This document shows, piece by piece, positions 41,255 through 52,174 of a stretch of DNA of 64,000 nucleotides (position 1 is its first letter; each line of letters begins with the position of its first letter). Under the pieces are notes generated by a model that was not told where the DNA came from, did no database searches, and saw only the letters and a program-made list of their open reading frames with translations. The position numbers and the translations under genes are program-made. The stretch is from Moniliella sp. 'wahieum' (lineage: Eukaryota; Basidiomycota; Moniliellomycetes; Moniliellales; Moniliellaceae): the NCBI GenBank assembly GCA_003971905.1, contig RSEE01000003.1, positions 186,001 to 250,000 of the forward strand. Reading direction: 5' to 3'.

Positions 41255-41948
41255 TTAGCCCTCGACTGGCGCAAGGGCAATCAGATTGAAGTTGGTTTCA
41301 GACGGGAAGGGCTTGAGCATCTTTTCCTGGATCCACTTTGCTGCCACTGGAAGCAAATCCTCCTGCGTTTCAACAGGTGCATCTTGCAGTCGCATAGGCC
41401 CGTCCAGCCGCCCATCGAGATGCACCAACACCTTTTCCTCGGGGTCCCGCACAAACGCAATGAAGTGAATCGACTGGATCGGTCGCAGCAGGGGCTTGAG
41501 TTTGACCCTCCTGCGCTGCTTCGGCATGCGCTGAGGCCAAGGCCGAACTAGCCTCGAGCACCTCGGCCCTCTTTGAGGGGGGCTCCGTCTGCGCTGTAGT
41601 GAGCAGGGTAGCCAAGGCCGAGTTGGCCGGAAGTGCTGCCCGCAGGAGAATTGGCGATTGCATGCAGCATCGCGATCGTCCCACACGCATTAGGAATGGT
41701 CTGCTTGAGCCACAAAACGAGTCCTGTTGCTTGGCAGGGGTACTGTGCAGTTGAGCGAGGCCCTCCTCAATGGCTTTGGTGAGCGGGAAGATGAGAATCA
41801 CTGCGCCCACAGGCTGCGGTACCATGGCAAGCAAATCGGGGTCCAAACCGTACACATCGTGGAACTGCCACGATGAGGGCAAGCCCAGTTTATGGGTGTA
41901 CGCATTGAAGACCTCGGGGTCCGATTCGAGGGGCACCCAGTGTTGCAT
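41255..41948 (-). CDS. yuh1: Ubiquitin C-terminal hydrolase (UCH-L/Yuh1 family)
   Basis: A peptidase C12 deubiquitinase that releases small adducts from the ubiquitin or Rub1 C-terminus. The start MQHWVPLESDPEVFNAYTHK leads to WQFHDVYGLDPDLLAMVPQP and VILIFPLTKAIEE. The active-site Cys lies in KQTIPNACGTIAMLHAIANS (about 41645-41705, in the neighbouring frame). The crossover-loop side has AHAEAAQEGQTQAP. The catalytic His lies in SIHFIAFV and the Asp in VHLDGRLDGP. The C-terminus is NFNLIALAPVEG. The oxyanion-hole Gln is in WQFHDVYG. Four or so frame changes occur (about 41715, 41640, 41580 and 41490). The corrected length is about 231, normal for the family. Three ACGCGT boxes lie 193-212 bp upstream. 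Confidence 0.9.
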
Positions 41949-43103
41949 CGTTGGTGGTGGTGTGATCTAACAGCGGTGGTCCCAAAAGTCCTGGCCAGAG
42001 TAGCCACGCGGGTCTCGCACCCTCGCCCACATCGTGACGTCAGTGCACGGGCCCAGGGTCGAGCCAGCGGAAGTAAATGGGCGGAATTGGGGTGGCGTGG
42101 CATGCCTGGCAAGTCAAGCTAGTCAGGTGCAGACAGCGCTACGCGTTACGCGTTACGCGTTATGTAAGACGGTTTGAGCGGTTAATTGGACAGGGTGGTG
42201 CGGAGTACGTAGCGCAGAAGGACAGGGGGCAGTGCGTTGGCCGCACAGAGTCAGTGTGCTAGGCTGGACTGGCTGGACTGGCTGGACTGCCATCGGTCCA
42301 AGGCACGGCCTGGTACGGCACTGGTGCGGCCTACGGCCTCGTACGGCCCCGGGTGCCCCCGCCGAAGCAACGCGTCCAGCAAGTGGAGTGGCGAGGGCAC
42401 CTGGGCGCACCAGCACACTGGTGCGCTCAGCGGGGCAACACGGAGCAAGATCGACGAGCGACAGGGGGTCGTGGCCAGGGTGTGGCAGGGTGTGGCAACG
42501 ATGCGGGGCACACACACTGTCCCCATGCGCCTCTGCACCCGCTGCGGCCACGTGGGGCAGGGTCTAAGGCACAGTCACCGGTCGTGCGGCCAGTACCCGG
42601 CACTGAGTACAGAGCACTGACGTGCTGTGACCTGACCAGTTGGCCGCGGCACCATACTGGCCTCGCGTGTTGTCTGAGCTCGACGTGTGCTTTGCCGCGC
42701 GAAAGCGTGCAGGTGCCCATACGGTCTAAGATCTAAGAGTCCTGAGTAGGTTCTCGCTGAAATAACGAGTGCGTTGAGGCCGACGACCGAGTTCTGGGGT
42801 CTGCCGAGTACTGAGTTACTGAGTGCGCAGGATGGAAGCTTGAGCTTGACTTGATTAAGCTTGATTAATGTGAGTAATTTGATTCGAGCTCAAGCTCTCA
42901 AGCTCTCAAAATCAGATCTCAGATCTCGAGACTCGACGGGTTCAACCTACGTGTGCAACCTCCAAGCTTCAAGCCGCGTTGTACAAGCTCATCAGGGCCC
43001 AAGCCCACTGCTGTGAGCTACAACTCTTCACCACCATCTATCTGCCCCACGTTCGCCGCCTACCTTTCCCGCTTCCCCATCTGCCTCTCTCCGCCCAGTC
43101 GCA
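41949..43103. other. Intergenic island between UCH and the RRM gene (divergent)
   Basis: About 1.15 kb rich in short repeats: (ACGCGTT)3 at 42141-42161, four GGCTGGACT units (about 42262-42290), a GTGTGGCAGGGTGTGGCA repeat (42480), CGGCACTGAGTACAGAGCACTGA (42598), GAGTACTGAGTTACTGAGT (42803), and a dense AAGCTTGAGCTTGA/GATTAAGCTTGATTAA/AGCTCAAGCTCTCAAGCTCTC tract (42836-42910). It has to contain promoters for both flanking genes. Confidence 0.5.
42141..42160. promoter_or_regulatory. Three tandem ACGCGT (MCB) boxes upstream of UCH
   Basis: ACGCGT at 42141, 42148 and 42155, exactly 7 bp apart, about 193-212 bp upstream of the UCH ATG. It could be an MBF site array or a simple heptanucleotide repeat that happens to contain the hexamer. 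Confidence 0.4.
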
Positions 43104-43934
43104 ATGGCACTGCGCTCCCCCTACGACGAGACCGTTCCAACATACGAGGTGGCCTCTTCCCCATCCCAGGCTGCTTGGGGGGGCGACTGGCCGATCTACT
43201 CGCGTAAGGACGTCATGGATGAGGCGTGGGCACCTCGGTCCCGCTCCTTCGATCCACCTGAGGACCTGAGCCATCTACTGGGCCATCTCTCATTCTCCTC
43301 CACCTCTTCGGCCCCCCCGGTCAGAACGACGACCGAGCCTGGGCATGCCCGGGTCCCCGCAGAGTACGATTTCAATGCCCGCTATCGGGCCTGCGAGGAA
43401 TCCCCAACCGGCTCAAGCAAGATCCTAATGAGGAGATCACCACCATCTTTCTCGCTGGCTTCCCGGAAGACATCACGGAGCGCGAATTCAGCAACTACTT
43501 TGTGTTTGCTCGTGGCTTCGAGGCATCGTCGAAATTTCCCTCGTCCGAGGAAAGAAAAAAGAATGAGCAGATCATTGGGTTTGCCAAGTTCCGTTCGCGT
43601 GCTGATGCCGCCAATGCCAAGGACTTCCTCAATGGACGCCTTGTTGATGCGACCGAGGATGCGTACTCAAAACCGAGATGGCCAAGAAAAACCTGCACAC
43701 CAAGTCGTCCCGCCCCCCGGGTACCGCGACGCCAGGGAACGCTTCCTGGTCGAAAGGGCGCGTCACCTTTCGAGCCTGGGATTGCCCATGGGACAGGGCT
43801 CGTTGGGTGAGATGGGATCCAGCCTGGGTACTGACCCTCTGTCCCCAATTACCCCTGGACAATTGAGCCCGCCGCCGTTCCGGTTTGACGAACGACTGCC
43901 CAAAGAGTACCACCTCCCCGTCGAGTTCCGGTAA
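43104..43934 (+). CDS. RRM RNA-binding protein (Scw1/Whi3-like)
   Basis: The ATG at 43104 gives MALRSPYDETVPTYEVASSP and a disordered N-terminus. Near 43410 the reading changes frame into an RRM: ITTIFLAGFPEDITEREFSN (strand 1/RNP2 and helix 1), FVFARGFEASSKFPSSEERK, QIIGFAKFRSRADAANAKDF (RNP1-like strand 3 and helix 2), then LNGRLVDATEDAYSK and EMAKKNLHTKS. The tail returns to the first frame and ends RFDERLPKEYHLPVEFR. The order and the ending EMAKKNLHTK resemble basidiomycete proteins of the Scw1/Whi3 class, which bind mRNA and affect cell size or wall integrity; that placement is from memory of the family. No intron seen. About 276 residues. Confidence 0.78.
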   Translation: MALRSPYDETVPTYEVASSPSQAAWGGDWPIYSRKDVMDEAWAPRSRSFDPPEDLSHLLGHLSFSSTSSAPPVRTTTEPGHARVPAEYDFNARYRACEESPTGSSKILMRRSPPSFSLASRKTSRSANSATTLCLLVASRHRRNFPRPRKEKRMSRSLGLPSSVRVLMPPMPRTSSMDALLMRPRMRTQNRDGQEKPAHQVVPPPGYRDARERFLVERARHLSSLGLPMGQGSLGEMGSSLGTDPLSPITPGQLSPPPFRFDERLPKEYHLPVEFR

Positions 43935-45347
43935 CTCTATAACCCCTATACGAGCTTTTCCGTTTTTGGTTGGGATACTTTATAATCACTTTCAACTGTT
44001 ATCACCTCTGCCAACTACCTTTTGGATGCCCATCTCATTCATCTCGCTTTCCGAAATTCCTTCAACAACTTCAAACCCATCTTACCGTATGCACTTCACG
44101 AACAGGCCTGCATTTTCATTCTTTACTCTTCTTTCTCAGCAGTAGTTGCAGTAGTAGTTTTGCATTACCACAACATGATATCTTTTTTTCTTGCGTTTTT
44201 GCCTGTAGAAGGTAATAAACGATTTCTATTTAATGAGCGGCGGCAGGAGTCTTAGTGGGCGTAAGAACAGTGACTGTAGTGACTAGTAACCCTTCGTTTT
44301 GAGGCAGATGATTCATCGACATCTGGACATGGAGGGCATGCCAGATGGAAAGGGGACGGAGGCTGCGATGGTCGATGATCGATGCGATCTGTGAGAGGCG
44401 GGCTGGATGGTGCAGAACTCTCCAAATAAGAATTACGTGCACACTTGTAGCGCAGCATGATGCATGAGGTGCATGCAGTGCATGTGCGTGTGGGCGCATG
44501 AGGCCATCAGGCCATGAGGTGCATGAGGCCAGCGGTCAAGCCGGAGGTCAGAAGAAAGAGTGGCATCTAAGATCCGACGTCTGACGCATCCTTCTTCTCC
44601 TGGGAACGGCGACGGCAAAAAGCGAGCTCCCCCCGAGGGCTTATTGGCAGAGGTGTTCGTGCGCTGGCCTGCGTTGGTCCCAGCAGGCATCATTATGCAT
44701 CATTTATCATTGATGCATTTGTCGCCATGTCACCTATCGGAGAGCCTGGCCCAGAGGATGTGTGACGGAGTAGTCAGGCTAGGGTTGCGGTTGGGCCACA
44801 TCTGTCACACGTGACGTGTGGCGTCATGCATCATGCATCGTGTGTGGTCGCTTTCTTGGCGTGCGGGCGCAGACAGGCGCAGGGGGGCACTGAGCACGGC
44901 GTACGGAGGACTGGCCCCAAGGCGGAGGCGTCGCGTCACCTCGGAGCGCACGGCAGCAGTGTTGCTCCACCCCGCGCGCCCCGCAAGCCGCGAGGCAGCG
45001 AGGCAGCGCGGCGTGGCTGCTCAGCAGGGCTCAGGCTGAGCAGCTGAGTGCTGGCGGATGGCTCCGACTCCGGTGCGAGTGCATCTCCAGAGCGCTTCGC
45101 TTAGCTATCCGCTCGCCTTACCTCAGGCTCCCCTCAAAAGCTTGATGAAACGTCCAGCGCGTCACGCGCCGCTCTGGGCTCCACGCCGCCGCAATCTCCC
45201 CTGCACCCACCGGGAAAACAGGGTGCTTAGCATACATCCCTCTTCTTCCGCCGCGTCGCCGCCACCACCACCATCGCCCCCATCTCCACACCCCCACATG
45301 GCCGACACACGGCGTCCGCCATCGCCACCGTCCTAGCAGAGCGGGGC
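43935..45347. other. Intergenic island between the RRM gene and the disordered-protein gene
   Basis: About 1.4 kb. The first 300 bp are T-rich, like a 3' UTR. Then come TGCATGATGCATGAGGTGCATGCAGTGCATG-type words (about 44452-44485), GGTCGATGATCGATGCGATC (44368), ATGCATCATTTATCATTGATGCAT (44693), TCATGCATCATGCATCG (44824), a telobox-like GCTAGGGTT (44778-44786) and GCTCAGGCTGAGCAGCTGAG (45027). No gene recognised. Confidence 0.45.
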
Positions 45348-48329
45348 ATGGACCCCGCCATCAGTGCCGCAACTGTGGCGGCCTGTGCCCATCAGACTCA
45401 AGCCCAAGACTTCGGCGACCCATATCCACCCGCCCTTCCGTCCCCGTCCCCCAGCTGCCTGGAGAGATGGAGGTGTCAATGTACGATGACGAAGACGGGC
45501 AGGAGCTGCCTGACGAGTATTACGAGCAAGAGCCGTGGCCGTATATCCCTCCTGGTGCCGAGCTGGGTATTCCAGTGCCCTATCCCCCCGAACACGGTGC
45601 CGCCCTTCTTACAGAGGCCTTGCAAGTCGGTTGGCCTCTTCCTCAGGGCATGCAAGCCCCCACCACCTGGGCCAATGGTGCCCCTGTTGTGCCTGGCATC
45701 CATCAACTGAGTCTTCCCTGTGAGCTGGCCGCAGAAGGCTCGCTGCTGCTTCATATGGCACAGAGGGACGCCTCCAATGCCGTTCTCCGATCCCATCGTC
45801 GCCGAGCCCACTTTTCCATTCCTGACGTTACAGTCACCGCCGATCCCGACGAGGGAGGCGAGACGACCCAGCAAGTGACAGTTCCCGCAAGCAAGCGGCG
45901 TTCCATGGTCTTCCACCATGACAATAGTTCCTCCCCAACCATCGCCCCTGAGATCTCGGATGAGGAAGCGATTCCGATTATGGATCTACAGGCGCATCCT
46001 CATCAGCGCCAAAGCACAGCCCAGTCCTCCCTCAGCTCTCATACGGAGACGTGGATGACGCCACAGTCGTCTCCGCTGATCAGCCCGCCGCCGACAGAAG
46101 AAAGCTTTTTGCCTTCGGTGAACCAGGGAAGGGTGGAGGAGGAAAAATTCATGAGCAACACCGCACGCATGGTCCTTGCTTCGGCCTCCTCGGTGCAAGC
46201 ACGTCTTGAATGGAACGCCATGGCCTATACCGCTTCCGAGAAAAAAATGGTTCCGTCCCGCAAGCAGGGCCCCGAGACGGGCATAAAAGATGAATTGGCC
46301 CCGGATCTATCTCACGTCTTGCACCGGAACTCTTTAGGGGGAGAAAGCGTGCCCCTAGGGAAAGTTGTGTCTGATCCAGACAACCCAGTCAAGAGGCATC
46401 CTCCTTCTGCTCCGATGGCAGACTCACCGGCCATACGGGCTACTTCTCCTGAATTTCCCTCTCAGAGTACATCGCGCGATTTGGAGACATCCTTGACATC
46501 TGCTACCCTCCCCGCCGCTTCCTCTTCCGTTGTTTCCCCACCTTCCGTTCCTTCTTTACCGTCCCACCCGCTCTCTCCACCTGCGTCCGCTTCTCTCGTC
46601 TCGAACAACACACTGCCGTCTTCTCAGCGGCCATCAAAACTGCTTGGAATGGAGCATGCGGCGAGTCCCAACCGCAGTGAGGCAGAAGACATGATGCCCC
46701 CTCCCGAAGCAGCCGACAAACGACGGCTGTCCTACCTAGTCTCCTCGGATTTGCTCGATGATTGTCCTTGGATCATTGACACGCCTGTCGAATCCCTGAC
46801 CGCTTTCCCGGAGAGCAAGACCCTCCCGTTCGGGAGCAAAAAGACGTGCCAGGCCCAGTCGGGCCGTCAGGCCGAGAGATTCCAGTTCCTTCTGCGCATT
46901 CCCCTCCGCCTGTCCGACCGCCGGTGCCGGCTCCCTCGGCCTCAGCAGAGGAACATGAGCCCTTCCCTGATCTGGACGGTTTCGACTCTCACAGCAACTT
47001 CTCTCTCGCTGACACGTTGGGCAGCCCTGAGATCTCCCATGCCGTCCTCCATGCTCCTACACCGGGGTTGCGCCCTGGAGTTCCTCTTGAAGGCACGAGA
47101 CCAAACGGCATGCAATCTCCCCATTCTTTGAGGGAGAGATCTTTGTCGACTGAGCCCTCTTCCCCGCCTGCCTCGACACCCTCTGCCCCCACTATGACAG
47201 GGACCCGTCCCCTTCCTGGAGGAATTCTCCGGGGTCCTTCTTCGTCTGCGCGGGAGCACCGTTCACCCTCACTCGTGAAGGCTCCTCTTCAAGCTTTCCG
47301 GGCAGCATCCCCTCTCCCCACGTCCCGAAGAGTGGTACGAAGGATGGCAAGTCTCCTACGTTCGTTGTGCCTACCCCCTCGATCCCATTCAGGGTCAAGG
47401 TGGCACCGATTGTCACACCTCACTCTTCTGGTGCATCCAAGGGTTCCAGGTCCGGGTCCGAGTCCGGGTCGGGTTCAGGAGTGTTGGAGAGCTTGCCTGA
47501 CAGTCTAAAGGGTGTGACTCCCCTAGGAAAGGGAGACGCAGTCTAGCGGACCGCAGAGCGGCATGGCAGGCGTCTAAGGCTGCGGCCAAGACGGAGAAGG
47601 CCAAGCTCAAGGCCGAGGTTGCGCTGCTCAAGGACCTTGAACGGGTGGATAAGATGGTGCGCGCTCACGATGCCAAGAAGGGAGGGAGGGGAACAAGGTG
47701 GAAAATGGAAAGTTCAAGGCGTGGAAGAGAAAGACGATGCTTTCTCTTTCCCCGGGGTTGCATCAGGGCAAGTCTTCCCCAGACTCTGCGACGCCCCGCC
47801 CCAGCTCTCTTCCTCTTCAACCTCCCGCTCCGACGTCTGCGCCGCGCTCAGTTCCCCGTCGGCCGGCTGCGCAGTCGCTGCAGCCCAGTGCACCCATCGT
47901 TACCCCTATTCGAGCCTCTCACCCCGCCTCGCGCCCTTCCTCTCGCTCGTCTCGGTCGAGTATGAGATCAGCCGCCTCGGTCCACCGTGTTGCCAATCCA
48001 ACTCCAGGCACAGCCTATTCTCCTGCCCAGGCAAGGGCTCGCTCATCCAGCCCACCGGTGGGCCGGGGTCCGCGTCACCCACATCAGGTGGGGCCAACGC
48101 CGCACCCGTTCCTGGGACCCGAGCCTCCACCTCGTCGCAGTCTCACGTGCCTACGTCGCCTTCTCCCCCTCCGGTGCACCAGGACCTGTCGAGCGCCAGC
48201 TCCAGCACGACCGTCTCCGATCCGGGCGGGGTGAAGCGACCGCTGTCGACCTATACCACCCGCCGCCGTACGCCTGCGCAGAAGGAATTGGATTTGTACG
48301 TGTTCCCCCGCAAGGCTGCGATGCATTAG
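45348..48329 (+). CDS. Long, mostly disordered Ser/Pro-rich protein, function unknown
   Basis: The ATG at 45348 (MDPAISAATVAACAHQTQAQ) joins, after one frame change near 45450, a 550-codon frame beginning MEVSMYDDEDGQELPDEYYE. Its body is Ser/Pro/Thr-rich with a few ordered-looking pieces: ELAAEGSLLLHMAQRDASNA, MSNTARMVLASASSVQARLE, RRLSYLVSSDLLDDCPWIID. The reading continues in other frames with a short basic coiled coil (AAKTEKAKLKAEVALLKDLE, RVDKMVRAHDAKK; about 47576-47680) and a basic Pro/Ser tail ending TPAQKELDLYVFPRKAAMH at 48329. About 990 residues. I do not recognise a domain; the make-up would suit a scaffold or cytoskeleton-associated protein, but that is only a guess. An upstream ATG at 45298 opens a 12-codon uORF. 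Confidence 0.6.
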
Positions 48330-49112
48330 GATCCCAAGAGCGCGTCGGTCCCCGATATCCATCAATCTCTCGTTCAGATCTGCCCTTGCGGGCCAAGCAA
48401 CGCTTGCCTCTTGCCTCTTGCCTTTTGCCTTTTGCCTCGTGTACTTTTTCCTGCGTTGCCATGTACTGGGACGGGCTGGCCCCCTTTACCCGTCGGATTG
48501 TGCCATATTCCCACCCATTTTTTTGCCCAATCATCGCACCCGGTTCAAGCCGGAACCCTGATGTGGTCGGCGCACAACGAGTAGAGAGATAGATGTGCCT
48601 GTCATATTAGTTTGGCTGAGCGTTGATCTTGCTCCTATTTCCGATGCTTTCCATTTGGTTGGAAAGCGTACTAACAGTCTTGCTCTTTCCCTGCTTTGCT
48701 GCCACTTTTCGGCTTTGATCTATACCCTCCATGCGATTGCTTTTTCCCCACGGACGATTGCTACATTCCCCGACCTTGTCGACTGTGACGTGACACCTCC
48801 CACATCTAATAGCAGTCTTGGGAGTAAGTGCGACACCAGCCACTGCAGGTCAGTTAGGGGAAGCCAGCTACTTGAAGCGATCCTAGCTATCCGGCCACGT
48901 TTGGCCCTGAACAAGGGAAAAGCTACAGTGCCCACGGAAATGGATATGGAAGACCATGAATTCGCAGAACGAACAGGATGCAAAGTGGGTACGGTCAGGT
49001 TAGGGTCACCTAACAGCGGAGCACTCGGCACAGTTTTGGGTACATAGGACGCATAGCGGCATGCAAGAGGAAGGGGAACGGCAAAGCAGCAGTAGCAAGG
49101 AACGCTAACGCT
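48330..49112. other. Intergenic between the disordered-protein gene and eEF3 (tail-to-tail)
   Basis: About 0.8 kb. It begins with a GCCTCTTGCCTCTTGCCTTTTGCCTTTTGCC run (about 48409-48438). A 150-codon frame at 48595-49047 has no recognisable feature and lies where two 3' UTRs should meet, so I do not call it a gene. Confidence 0.45.
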
Positions 49113-52100
49113 TTAGAGGTCATCCAGCTCGTCGGCCGAGTCGTACGTGCCAGCCTTCTTCTTGGCCAGACGGTCCTTCTTGGCCTTACGGGCCTCCTTG
49201 GAGGTGAGCGCCTTCTTCTTCTTGGCCACCTCAATCTTGTTGCCCATCGCATCAAACTTCTCCTCCTCCTCGTCCTTCTTCTTGTCGATACGCGGGCCCG
49301 AGCCCTGGCCCTCGACCCAGTTGTGGCCCGACGCACGCAGCACACCGCCGTCCATGGCCCAGACTTCCGAGCACACCCCCTGCGACACCTCGATCGAGTG
49401 AGTGATCAAGCACACACCACCTCAAACACCTTGAGCGCATTGATAGCGCAGCAAGCGACTCACGGTCCAAGAAGTTGGACGGCTCATCCAGAATGATGAT
49501 GTGGGGACGGCGCCAGGTAGCGGCAGCCAGCACGACCTTGACCTTCTGGCCACCCGACAGACCACGCATCGTGTTGTGCGAAGTGAACTCGCGCTCCAGA
49601 CCAAAGTCCTCAAAGTGCTGCTCAATCTCCTTGCGGACCAGCGGCGGTTCATACCCAGACGCTGGCCTCCTTCGAGTCAAACTCGAGCACCTTCTTCTCA
49701 AACCCACGCTTGATCAGCTCGTCACGCGGAATCCACACATTGTCGGCCGACGACATGTTCTTGAACGACACCTCGTATTGGAACGAGTTCTTCAACTTCT
49801 TACGACCGACAATCGACTCAATCAGGCGCTTGACACCCTCCACAATGTACACCTCACCCTGCTTCTGCATCTTCTTCCTCCTCCCCGACAGCTCCTTGGA
49901 CGAGTTCTTGAGGAACTCCTCCAAGTCCTCACCAGTCTGGTACCGCCACAGCATGTACTCCAGAGGCGTCTTGTCCAAGTGCTGGTCAATGTGGTGGAAG
50001 GCGTGCTGGCCACGTAACCAATGACCAAGTTGGGGTGCTTCCACACCTCACCCTCGCAGCCTCCGTGTCACCAACCATGAGCTTCACGAGCGTCGACTTG
50101 CCCGAACCGTTGGGACCCAGAATGGCAACACGCGAAGACAGCGAGACTTGCATCGAGATACCGAGCAGCTGGGGCTTGGGCGTGCCGGGGTACTGGAACG
50201 TCACATCACGCATCTTGAGCAGCGACTCTCCTTGGTCTTGACACCGTCCAACAGAGGAGGCTCAGGGAACTTGAACGAGTAGTCCTCGCCCGAGTTGATC
50301 TCAACGTACGAGCGCGCCTCGGGGACACGCTTGACAAACGCGTCGAGGTTGCCCGGGTAACGCTTGATCTTGAAGCGGTTGAGGTGGAGAATGTCGGTGG
50401 TCACGTCGTTGAGGAACTTCGAGTCGTGCGAGACAATGATCGAGGTGTCTCGGGAGGCTGTTGAGGTAGTCCGTGATCCACTTGACATTCACCACGTCCA
50501 AGTGGTTCGTCGGCTCGTCGAGCAGCAGAATGTCGGCCTTGAAGAGGTAGCACGCGCGAGGGGCGAGCTTCATCTTCCAACCACCAGACAGACCGGCGAC
50601 AGGCGAGTCCTGGCGCTCCTGGTCGAAGCCCATCTCGTTCAGGGTCTTGGACGCCTCCTCCTTGTGATTTGGAGGCGCTGGTCCGCAACAATGAAGTCGA
50701 CAACCGAGGTGTACCCTCGGAACCGTCAAGGTCGTGCTCGACGTACCACGTCTTGACCTCCTCGGGCGAAGGGAAGCCCTCGACCTGGCCGTTTTGGATG
50801 GCACGCATCAGCGTAGACTTGCCCGAACCGTTGCGGCCAAGCAGACCGTAGCGGTGGCCACGCTTAAGACGAAGGGTGGCGGTGTTGAGCAGAATCTTTG
50901 CACCGTAGCAGCGAGAACTGGCTTGCAGAGGTCGACACCCTCCTCCTCATCATCAAAGACCTCAACCTCGCCGCCGAACGACTTGGCAAGAGACTTGAGG
51001 AGCGCCATGATAATCTCGTGAGAGGTCTCCTTGGTAGCCTTCTTGTCGAGCTGGATGTACGAGTGGAGAGCCGCCTCCCACTCCGAGGGCTCAAACTCAC
51101 GCGCGTTGGTGAGGTTGGCCGTGAGGGTGGAAACGTAGGCAACCAGCGCCTTGTCCGAGTCGAGCTTCTTCTCGGCAAACTGCTCGGTAACGAGCTTGAG
51201 AACGGTAGGGTAGTCTACATCCTCAAGCGGCTTGATGTCCGAGCCGTCGCCCGAAACGTGGCCAATGTCACGCAGGGTCTTGATGGCGCGCTGAACAACG
51301 GAGCGGGCCTCAGGGTCGGCCATGGTCGACTCAACCTTGATCAAGCCGGGAAGAAGCTTGGGCAAGGGACGGACGGTGCGCTCGTTGTCGACGAGCTTGG
51401 CCATGTTGTCAATGATGACGGCCACCTTACGCTTGATGGCGTAGGGCGCTCGTTCAACCACGCTGAAGAAGGGGGGCCATGAGGGCCAGAGTGGGCGAGT
51501 CGACCTCCTGGACAAAGGTGGTGGCGGAGAGCACACCAATGGTCTTGGGCACCTCCTCGACGGGGAAGATGAGCGACTTGATCAGAGCAGGAATGAAACG
51601 CTCGATATCCTTGTTGGAGATGAGCGAGCAAAGGTCCGTCAGGGCAGCGCGCGACGCCTTCTGCACGTCGGGCTTGGTGTCCCAGATGACCTCCGACATG
51701 ACGGGATAATGTCGGGCATGGCCGCAGCAATGCGGTCAGGGCTCGACTTGACAAGCTGGAGCAGAACCTTGACAAGGCCCGTCTTGACTTGCCACTTGCC
51801 GGCGGTGCGGATCTGGTCAAGGATCACCTCAAGGGCTTGGGGGACAGCCCAGGAGCTGTGCACGCTGGAGAAGGCAACCAGGGCGTTGGTCGCAGCCTCG
51901 CGAACAGTCTTGTCCTTGTCGCCCATGGCGTCAACCAAGGCACGGTAGGTGGCGGGAACATGTAGACCTCAGCGTCCTTGCCAGCGCCATCGTCGCAGAT
52001 GGCCTTGACAAGGGCGGCAGCGCCAACACGCTTGGCAGTGTCCTTCTTGTCGGTCAAGCCCTTCTGGACGAGCTCGGGGAAGCCGGCGAGCGCCTTGGGG

Positions 52101-52174
52101 CCTTCAGCCTTGGCGGCGGCCACAAGGGCCTGAACGGCAGACGAGTCGGTGAAAAGCGCCTCGTTGACAGACAT
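49113..52174 (-). CDS. tef3: Translation elongation factor 3 (eEF3), fungal ABC-F ATPase
   Basis: Fungus-characteristic ribosome-bound ATPase that helps E-site tRNA release. The ATG at 52174 gives [24 protein letters not shown] repeats follow ([60 protein letters not shown]). ABC1 has Walker [15 protein letters not shown], signature LSGGWKMKL and Walker [16 protein letters not shown]2 has [13 protein letters not shown], signature [13 protein letters not shown] and Walker [15 protein letters not shown]. The chromodomain-like insertion region includes [20 protein letters not shown]. The C-terminus is lysine-rich ([20 protein letters not shown], then SADELDDL). The span corresponds to about 1,020-1,050 residues, as expected. 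About eleven single-base frame changes break it, though every domain is present. The transcript start presumably lies near the telobox-like element at 52530. Confidence 0.95.

Noticed and set aside
48595-49047. 150-codon plus-strand frame between convergent genes
   Set aside because: No recognisable feature and in the position of two 3' UTRs.
49113-52174. Programmed frameshifting as an explanation for the broken eEF3 frames
   Set aside because: The shifts are numerous, have no common slippery site or downstream structure, and track homopolymers; sequencing error is far simpler.
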